57,763 nt of DNA, from assembly GCA_964568805.1 (NCBI GenBank), contig CAZMRW010000014.1, forward strand, positions 1 to 57,763. The letters run 5' to 3'. This stretch comes from CAZMRW01 sp964568805. Lineage in GTDB: Bacteria; Pseudomonadota; Gammaproteobacteria; Methylococcales; Methylomonadaceae. Below, in pieces: positions 22,166 through 27,528 of the stretch (position 1 is the first letter of the stretch; every line of letters begins with the position of its first letter). Under the pieces are notes generated by a model that did no database searches, was not told where the DNA came from, and saw nothing but the letters and a program-made list of their open reading frames with translations. Made by a program: the position numbers and the translations under genes.

Positions 22166-22327
22166 GGCGGATTAGACGCGCAAACCCTCGCATGCTTTGA
22201 TGGAAGAAAGACCTTTCGCGCGTCGTAATCCGCCGCATGTATCGGTGTTCACTCATACGGCGGATTACGACGCGCCCGAAGATCAATCAAAACTGAAATA
22301 TTCTCTGGTTGCGCGTCTAATCCGCCC
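22165..22327. repeat. 163-bp nested palindromic repeat element
   Basis: Perfect 19-bp terminal inverted repeats, GGGCGGATTAGACGCGCAA at 22165-22183 and its complement at 22309-22327, enclose a second inverted repeat of 22 bp with one mismatch (22218-22239 and 22254-22275; core TCGTAATCCGCC). It has no coding frame. It looks like a MITE or BIME of the host and has its left tip exactly at the gpG stop codon. Confidence 0.82.
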
Positions 22328-22335
22328 TGCAGCCT

Positions 22336-22354
22336 GTTTTAAACCCCTTTAAAC
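22336..22354. promoter_or_regulatory. second copy of late palindromic motif
   Basis: GTTTTAAACCCCTTTAAAC shares 16 of 19 bases with the motif at 14031-14049, differing only in the centre. It lies 11 bases before the first possible start of the protease/scaffold gene and just after the palindromic repeat. A promoter or activator-binding site that restarts late transcription downstream of the repeat is a reasonable guess. Confidence 0.35.
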
Positions 22355-22364
22355 ATATCAAAGG

Positions 22365-23477
22365 ATGGCGGCGCGTATCATGCGCCCCATGCCTAGACAA
22401 ACATCCCGACATCAAACCGTTGCCCTGTCCGCCCAGTTGGTCGAGTTGGACGGCGTGGCGCCTGCCGAAATCAAACTGCTGCCCGACGGCGCATTCCGTT
22501 CGTCCCGCGACCATCGGCCCGCCGATGTGGCGGCCTGGGTGATGAACGGCGAGGCGGCGCAGGCGATTTTAGCCGCGCAAGGCGCATTGCACAGCCGCTT
22601 TCTGATCGATTACGAACACCAGACCCTGCGCAGCGAACAAAACGGCAAACCCGCGCCGGCCGCCGGCTGGAGCGGACGACTGGAGTGGCGCGAAGGCGAC
22701 GGCCTGTACGCGACCGATCTGCAATGGACCGAAGCAGCCCTGGCCGCGATTGCGGCAAAAGAATATCGCTATATCAGCCCGGTCATCCGCTATAACCCGA
22801 AGACCGGCGTCATTACCGCTGTCCCGATGGCCGCCCTGGTCAACTACCCGGCCCTCGACGGCCTGAACGATCTGGCCGCCGCCGCGGCCTGCCTTTTCCC
22901 TGATACTCCCGAGGATGATCCGATGGATGAACAACTGCTGGCGCTGCTGCGCCATTTGCTTAAACTGCCCGAGTCCGCCCTGGCTGCCGACATCGTCGGC
23001 GAGCTGGAAAAACTGAAAGCACACGTCGACGGCAGCGCCACCGGCCTGGCCGCCTTGCTGGCCGCCAAAGACGGCGAAATTGCCGCGTTGACGGCCAAGG
23101 CCGACGCGTTGCCCGATCCTGCCCGGTTTGTACCGGTCGATGTGTTCAACGAGCTGCAAGATAAACTGGCTGCGTTATCCGGTCAGTCGCTGGACGAGCG
23201 GGTCGAACAATTGATCGAGGATGCCGTCAACGCACATAAGGTCTTCGGTCCCAAAGACAAGGCTTGGCTGATCGAGCTGGGCAAAAAAGACCTGGCGGCG
23301 CTGCAAGGCTGCCTGGATTCGCGCCAGCCTTTGGCGGCGCTGGCCGGCATGCAGACCGGCGGCAAAGCGCCGAATCCGGACCACAACACCGGCCCGACCG
23401 CTGACGAACTCGCGGTCTGTAAGGCGCTGGGCGTCGCCCCCGAAGCATTCACAGCAACCAAAGAGGATAAGCAATGA
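22365..23477 (+). CDS. Mu gpI-like prohead protease/scaffold
   Basis: A 370-residue protein of the Mu-like prophage I family. Residues ~12-165 are the protease part (RFLIDYEHQTLRSEQNGKPA, GWSGRLEWREGDGLYATDLQ, YRYISPVIRYNPKTGVITAV). The second half is helical and acidic and serves as scaffold (LKLPESALAADIVGELEKLK). It processes the prohead before packaging. Two further in-frame ATGs lie within the first 10 codons; I chose the first, which has AAAGG upstream. It ends over the start of the next gene by four bases. Confidence 0.88.
   Translation: MAARIMRPMPRQTSRHQTVALSAQLVELDGVAPAEIKLLPDGAFRSSRDHRPADVAAWVMNGEAAQAILAAQGALHSRFLIDYEHQTLRSEQNGKPAPAAGWSGRLEWREGDGLYATDLQWTEAALAAIAAKEYRYISPVIRYNPKTGVITAVPMAALVNYPALDGLNDLAAAAACLFPDTPEDDPMDEQLLALLRHLLKLPESALAADIVGELEKLKAHVDGSATGLAALLAAKDGEIAALTAKADALPDPARFVPVDVFNELQDKLAALSGQSLDERVEQLIEDAVNAHKVFGPKDKAWLIELGKKDLAALQGCLDSRQPLAALAGMQTGGKAPNPDHNTGPTADELAVCKALGVAPEAFTATKEDKQ
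22923..23477 (+). CDS. internal scaffold product (gpZ-like), putative
   Basis: In Mu the scaffold Z is made from an in-frame internal start of gene I. Here an ATG at codon 187 (MDEQLLALLRHLLKLPES) follows GAGGAT at suitable distance and marks the start of the helical scaffold half, giving 184 residues. It is proposed from position and precedent only. Confidence 0.4.
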   Translation: MDEQLLALLRHLLKLPESALAADIVGELEKLKAHVDGSATGLAALLAAKDGEIAALTAKADALPDPARFVPVDVFNELQDKLAALSGQSLDERVEQLIEDAVNAHKVFGPKDKAWLIELGKKDLAALQGCLDSRQPLAALAGMQTGGKAPNPDHNTGPTADELAVCKALGVAPEAFTATKEDKQ

Positions 23478-23869
23478 CCGCATTAGCGAAAGACAGAAAC
23501 ACCGAGCGGCGCGAGGGCGACCTGTTCGTTCACGGCGTCGCCGCAGCGACGATCATCTACGCCGGCTCCCTGGTCTGCGTCAATGCCACCGGCTATGCCG
23601 TGCCGGGATCGGTGGCGACCACGCTGAAGGCGGTCGGCCGCGCCGAGGAGACGGTGGATAATTCGGCCGGAGCCGCGGCGGCAAAAACCGTGAGTGTGCG
23701 CAAGGGCACATTCAAGTTTGCCAATGCCGGCGATATTACCATCGCGCATCTCGAATCGAGCGTCTACATCAACGATGACCAGACCGTATCGTCCGTGTCT
23801 ACCGGAAAATCGGTGGCGGGCAAATGCGTCGCGGTCGATAGCGACGGCGTTTGGGTCGAATTTTCTTAA
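23474..23869 (+). CDS. capsid decoration-like protein
   Basis: A 131-residue beta-rich protein (GDLFVHGVAAATIIYAGSLV, VNATGYAVPGSVATTLKAVG, VSVRKGTFKFANAGDITIAH, ending CVAVDSDGVWVEFS). The pattern fits the DUF2190-like cement proteins that bind the outside of phage capsids, and the position between protease and major capsid protein supports it. Its ATG overlaps the protease stop (ATGA). Confidence 0.75.
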   Translation: MTALAKDRNTERREGDLFVHGVAAATIIYAGSLVCVNATGYAVPGSVATTLKAVGRAEETVDNSAGAAAAKTVSVRKGTFKFANAGDITIAHLESSVYINDDQTVSSVSTGKSVAGKCVAVDSDGVWVEFS

Positions 23870-23878
23870 GGAGCACAC

Positions 23879-24925
23879 ATGAAAGCACGTAAATTGTTCG
23901 GTTGGGGCCTGATCGCCTCGTTCATTTTCCTGATGCAGATGCTGGCGTTCGGCGCGTCCGCCGCGCCGCTGCCGGGTTCGCTGGATGCCGAAGCCGGGTT
24001 GTCGTTCGCATTCGGCGGCCTGCTGATCAACAAGGGCACGCTCGACAGCATCTTTATCGGCCTCAAGACCGTGTTCAACAACGCGTTAAAGGCGCAAACA
24101 GGCGCCTGGCAGCAAACCGCGATGGAGGTCCCGTCGACGGGTGCGGCCGAGGATTATGCCTGGCTGAGCCGCTTTCCGAAAATGCGCAGGTGGATCGGTG
24201 AGAAATTCGTCAAGAATCTGGAGGCCGGCAAGTACACCGCCGTCAATGAAGACTGGGAAACCACTATCGCAGTCAAGCGCAACGATATCGAAGACGACCG
24301 GCTCGGCATCTATAACACCCAGGCGCACATGGCGGGCGACAGCGCCGCCGAGCTGCCCGACATTATTGTCGATGGGCTGAAAAACGGCGCCTTTACCAAT
24401 ACCGGTATCGATGGCCAGTATTTCTACGACACCGATCACTCGGTGGCCGGCGCGTCGGTATCGAACAAGCTGACGACGGCGCTGAGTTCCGCCACGCCGG
24501 CGGCCGCGCTGGCCGGCTACGGCGCCGCCCGCACCGCGATCATGAAGTTCAAGGACGAGGAAGGCATGCCGCTGCGCTTGATCCCGGACACACTGGAAGT
24601 GCCGCCGGCGCTCGAATCTGTCGCCAGGAAACTGCTGGAAGCGGACAAGCTCGACGACAACAGTCCGAACCCTTACAAGGGCACGGCCAGGCTGATCGTC
24701 AACCCGGCGCTGACCTCCGACACCGCCTGGTTCCTGCATGTCACCTCGAAGGCGGTCAAGCCGTTCATTATCCAGATGCGCAAGCGCCCCGAATTCGTCT
24801 CGCAAACCTCATCCGAGAACGACGACGTGTTCATGAAGGCCGAATACAAGTTCGGCGCGGAAGCCCGGGCGACCGGCGTGTACGGCTTCTGGCAATTGTC
24901 TGTCGGCTCGACCGGCGCCGGCTAA
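23879..24925 (+). CDS. major capsid protein (Mu gpT-like)
   Basis: A 348-residue HK97-fold major head protein. From residue ~49 on it follows the gpT pattern: LLINKGTLDSIFIGLKTVFN, YAWLSRFPKMRRWIGEKFVK, TIAVKRNDIEDDRLGIYNTQ and DGQYFYDTDHSV. The first ~48 residues are unusual: MKARKLFGWGLIASFIFLMQ followed by MLAFGASAAPLPG, which looks like a signal peptide with a cleavage site (ASAA). No other start lies near residue 49 with a ribosome-binding site, while AAGGAG precedes this ATG. The extension may be removed by the prohead protease. Confidence 0.9.
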   Translation: MKARKLFGWGLIASFIFLMQMLAFGASAAPLPGSLDAEAGLSFAFGGLLINKGTLDSIFIGLKTVFNNALKAQTGAWQQTAMEVPSTGAAEDYAWLSRFPKMRRWIGEKFVKNLEAGKYTAVNEDWETTIAVKRNDIEDDRLGIYNTQAHMAGDSAAELPDIIVDGLKNGAFTNTGIDGQYFYDTDHSVAGASVSNKLTTALSSATPAAALAGYGAARTAIMKFKDEEGMPLRLIPDTLEVPPALESVARKLLEADKLDDNSPNPYKGTARLIVNPALTSDTAWFLHVTSKAVKPFIIQMRKRPEFVSQTSSENDDVFMKAEYKFGAEARATGVYGFWQLSVGSTGAG

Positions 24926-24937
24926 GAGGAGACGATA

Positions 24938-25165
24938 ATGGCAGCAACCGAAAAGAAAAAAACTGACACCGTACCCGGCTTCCGGGTGCGGACCGCAACG
25001 GACGGCTTCCGCCGCGGCGGCCGCGAATGGCGCGGCGTCACCGAAGTACCCGCCAGCCAGCTGACAACGGAACAGATTGCTGAGATCAAGGCCGAACCGA
25101 AGCTGGTGGTCGATGACATCGAGATCGAGATCTCCGCGGCAGCGGACACCGGATCGGAAGACTAA
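24938..25165 (+). CDS. Mu gp35-like small protein
   Basis: A 75-residue protein with the small domain seen in Mu gp35 homologues: VPGFRVRTATDGFRRGGREW, then RGVTEVPASQLTTEQIAEIK, EPKLVVDDIEIEI. It follows the major capsid gene after 12 bases (GAGGAGA ribosome-binding site). Probably a head or connector accessory; exact role unknown. Confidence 0.7.
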   Translation: MAATEKKKTDTVPGFRVRTATDGFRRGGREWRGVTEVPASQLTTEQIAEIKAEPKLVVDDIEIEISAAADTGSED

Positions 25166-25168
25166 GCG

Positions 25169-25582
25169 ATGCCGTATTGCACCAGGCAGGACATGATCGA
25201 CCGCTTTCGGGAGAGCGAGCTGATCCAGCTCACCGACCATGATGACGCGGGTGTGATCAACGACACGGTGCTTAACCAGGCGATCGGCGATGCCGACGGT
25301 GAAATCAACGGCTGGCTGGCGGGACGCTATGATCTGCCGCTGGCCAGCGTGCCGCCGGGCTTGGTGATTAAGGCCTGCGACATCGCCCGGCACCATCTTT
25401 ACGACGAGGTAGTGCCGGACGTGGTGCAAAAACGTTACGACAACGCCATCGCCTGGTTAAAGCTTGTCGCCAAGGGCGATGTCTCGCTCGGCCTGGACGG
25501 GGCGGGCGCCGAAATAGCCACCGGCGGCTCGCCGGAAATGCAATCGGCCGGCAGCGTGTTCGGCCGCGACAACAGTTATTGA
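25169..25582 (+). CDS. DUF1320 head-tail connector (Mu gp36-like)
   Basis: A 137-residue helical protein of the DUF1320 family: MPYCTRQDMIDRFRESELIQ, then LNQAIGDADGEINGWLAGRY, DLPLASVPPGLVIKACDIAR, HHLYDEVVPDVVQKRYDNAI. Family members form connector rings under the portal. It follows the gp35-like gene closely and precedes the gp37-like gene, as in Mu. Confidence 0.86.
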   Translation: MPYCTRQDMIDRFRESELIQLTDHDDAGVINDTVLNQAIGDADGEINGWLAGRYDLPLASVPPGLVIKACDIARHHLYDEVVPDVVQKRYDNAIAWLKLVAKGDVSLGLDGAGAEIATGGSPEMQSAGSVFGRDNSY

Positions 25583-25589
25583 GGAAGAT

Positions 25590-25775
25590 ATGGCGGCAAC
25601 TACCTACAAAGTCAACAAAACCCTGCATCTGGACGGAAAAACCTATTTTCGCAGCACCGAAGCCGAACTGGAACTGCCGGACGAGCTGCGCGATCGCCTG
25701 GTCCAAAATGGCACGATCGCAGTACCCAAGCCGGCCGCGCCGGCTGCAGAAGCCGCCGACAAAAAGGCGAAGTAA
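25590..25775 (+). CDS. small phage protein, gp35-like fold
   Basis: A 61-residue protein (MAATTYKVNKTLHLDGKTYF...) with two strands and a helix (EAELELPDELRDRLVQNGTI) and an A/P/K-rich tail. It resembles the 75-residue gp35-like protein in layout and may be a second copy of that small domain. It starts after GAGGAAG and ends three bases before the next gene. Role unknown. Confidence 0.6.
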   Translation: MAATTYKVNKTLHLDGKTYFRSTEAELELPDELRDRLVQNGTIAVPKPAAPAAEAADKKAK

Positions 25776-25778
25776 CGC

Positions 25779-26225
25779 ATGGACAACCTGCTGTTCGCCG
25801 AACCGCTGATTATCGCTGAGCTGGCGGGCTATGCGCCGCTGGCGGCGCTAGTCAAATCGGTGGACGGCATGACCGATTTTGAATCCGTCCTGCAGCGCTC
25901 GCAAGGGCTGCCGGCGCTGTTCGTCAGCTACGCCGGCGAAAAGATTACGGCCACCTACGAAGACGGCAAAACCCACACCGTGCAGCAGCGCTGGGGCGTG
26001 GTGATTGCGGTGTCGACCGCCAGGGACATTCTGGCCGGTAAAACGGTGCGCGACCTGGCCGGCGCGATCATGGCCGAGGTCGGCAACTGCCTGGCCGGCA
26101 CTATATTGCAGGACGGCGTTTCGGCGCTGGAACAAATCGACTCGCCGGCGCCGGTGTACAAAACCAAGCAGGCATATTTTTTCATGATATTCGGGCTCAA
26201 TATGGCCCGGAGTTACCAACGATAG
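25779..26225 (+). CDS. DUF1834 protein (Mu gp37-like)
   Basis: A 148-residue protein of the DUF1834 family: EPLIIAELAGYAPLAALVKS, LPALFVSYAGEKITATYEDG, HTVQQRWGVVIAVSTARDIL, later VYKTKQAYFFMIFGLNMARS. Family members are tail-completion or connector proteins at the head-tail joint. It follows the usual Mu order gp35-gp36-gp37. After it, the gene set changes from Mu-type to siphovirus tail type, since no contractile sheath gene follows. Confidence 0.82.
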   Translation: MDNLLFAEPLIIAELAGYAPLAALVKSVDGMTDFESVLQRSQGLPALFVSYAGEKITATYEDGKTHTVQQRWGVVIAVSTARDILAGKTVRDLAGAIMAEVGNCLAGTILQDGVSALEQIDSPAPVYKTKQAYFFMIFGLNMARSYQR

Positions 26226-26234
26226 GGCAAACAC

Positions 26235-27014
26235 ATGGCAATCGAGAACCTGATCATCCCGGCAGGCAAAATCTATTTCGACCCCAAGGACGCAACCACC
26301 GGCCTGTTGACCGGAGAGCGCTATTTCGGCGACACGCCGGGCTGCTCGATGGCGGTTGAATCAAAATCGCTGGAGGTTTGGTCCAGCGACGATCAAATCA
26401 GCGAACTGGCTGCGAACGTGCCGCTGTCGGTCAAGCGATCGTTCAAGTTCAAGGCGATCGACATCAGCGACGAGAACCTGGCGCTGTTCATCGTCGCTGA
26501 TGAGGCGACCATCGCGCAAACGACCGACTCGGTTGTCGCCGAATCGCTCGGCGCGGTCACGCCGGGCCGCTATTACCAGGTCGGCACCGCGGCCAACAAG
26601 ACCGGCCGGCGCGGTTTAAGCGCCGTGACCGTCAAGGTCTCCGCCGCAGCCAAAACGTTAAACACCGATTACACGTTCGATGCCGTGCTGGGCCGTATCT
26701 ATATCGTGCCTGGCGGCGGCATCGTCAAAGACGATGTCGTTACGGTCGATTACACCTATGCCACCAACAGCCGTGTGCAACTGGCATCGTCCGGCAATAA
26801 CTCGGTGCAGTTCGGCGCGCTGCGCTTCATCGCCAACAATACCAAGGGCAAAAACCGCGATTTTTACCTTCCCGAGGTAGCGCTGTCGGGTGAAGGCGAG
26901 TCGCAGATCAAGCGCGAAGGCCAGGACGGCAAGGTCTGGGAGATGGGCTTCACGGTCAACGTGTTCACGCCGGCCAGCGGCAGCCAGCTGTACATTGACG
27001 GACGCGCAGTATGA
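26235..27014 (+). CDS. major tail tube protein (siphovirus type)
   Basis: A 259-residue beta-rich protein that forms the tail tube. It begins MAIENLIIPAGKIYFDPKDA with the typical KIYFDP start of B3-like tail tube proteins, and contains RYFGDTPGCSMAVESKSLEV plus a hairpin domain near 95-180. The C-terminal SGEGESQIKREGQDGKVWEM motif is also typical. No sheath gene precedes it, so the tail is noncontractile. Its stop overlaps the chaperone ATG. Confidence 0.8.
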   Translation: MAIENLIIPAGKIYFDPKDATTGLLTGERYFGDTPGCSMAVESKSLEVWSSDDQISELAANVPLSVKRSFKFKAIDISDENLALFIVADEATIAQTTDSVVAESLGAVTPGRYYQVGTAANKTGRRGLSAVTVKVSAAAKTLNTDYTFDAVLGRIYIVPGGGIVKDDVVTVDYTYATNSRVQLASSGNNSVQFGALRFIANNTKGKNRDFYLPEVALSGEGESQIKREGQDGKVWEMGFTVNVFTPASGSQLYIDGRAV

Positions 27015-27355
27015 TGCGGCTGAGCCAGACTATTGAGGCCTGCGGCCGGCTGATCACCGTTCGCGAGTTCGACGCCGAAACCGTTTATTACCTCTTAGCC
27101 TGGCTGGAACAGCACGGCGGCGGCGGGCTGAAGGTGCACGAACTGTTAGCCCATAAAAATGAGTTGCTCGATTTGGTAAGGCATTGCATCCAGGCGCAAG
27201 ACGGCGAGCCGCTCGATTTTGACAACATGGGCTTTGGGGCGCTGATGGACATCGCAAGCGGGTTGCAGGCGGTCAACCAGGCTTTTTTAATCCTGCTGAG
27301 CCGGACGGGCAAAGTACCGGCGGCTGGCGAGGACACAGCCAACCCGAACAACTGA
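27011..27355 (+). CDS. tail assembly chaperone, zero-frame product (G-like)
   Basis: A 114-residue protein (MMRLSQTIEACGRLITVREF...) between tail tube and tape-measure genes, the fixed place of the lambda G/GT chaperones. It is helical (VYYLLAWLEQ, VHELLAHKNELLDLVRHC). Codons 92-93 lie in a T-TTT-TTA slippery heptamer, from which a -1 shift gives the longer product. Its ATG overlaps the tail tube stop. Confidence 0.78.
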   Translation: MMRLSQTIEACGRLITVREFDAETVYYLLAWLEQHGGGGLKVHELLAHKNELLDLVRHCIQAQDGEPLDFDNMGFGALMDIASGLQAVNQAFLILLSRTGKVPAAGEDTANPNN

Positions 27356-27456
27356 AACGCACGCTGGCCGTCATGATCGAACGCGGCCACGTCAACGCGC
27401 CCCGCTACGGTTGGGCGTTTTTGCAGTCGGCGATCGAGCAGGTGAATGAATCGTAG
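27011..27456 (+). CDS. tail assembly chaperone, -1 frameshift product (GT-like)
   Basis: Joining frame 0 up to the TTA at 27289 with the -1 frame (re-reading base 27289) gives 148 residues with no stop between. The -1 part ends GHSQPEQLKRTLAVMIERGH then VNAPRYGWAFLQSAIEQVNE-S, a convincing protein sequence that has no start codon or ribosome-binding site of its own. This matches the lambda GT strategy, where the extended chaperone recruits the tape measure to tail tube protein. Confidence 0.75.
27283..27289 (+). promoter_or_regulatory. -1 ribosomal frameshift site TTTTTTA
   Basis: The heptamer T-TTT-TTA fits X-XXY-YYZ in the zero frame (GCT TTT TTA). The frame after slippage stays open to 27456. 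A GC-rich stretch about 10-45 bases downstream could form a stimulating structure, which I did not fold. Confidence 0.72.
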
Positions 27457-27460
27457 AATC

Positions 27461-27519
27461 GTAGGGTATGCATTGCATACCTTTTATAATTTTAATTGGG
27501 TACGCAATGCGTACCCTAC
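27461..27519. repeat. palindromic repeat GTAGGGTATGCATTGC
   Basis: GTAGGGTATGCATTGCATACC at 27461-27481 pairs, with few mismatches, with the region ending GCAATGCGTACCCTAC at 27498-27519. It lies between the chaperone and tape-measure genes and removes the usual ribosome-binding site before the latter. This core sequence is typical of host intergenic repeats. Confidence 0.7.
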
Positions 27520-27528
27520 AACTATAAC

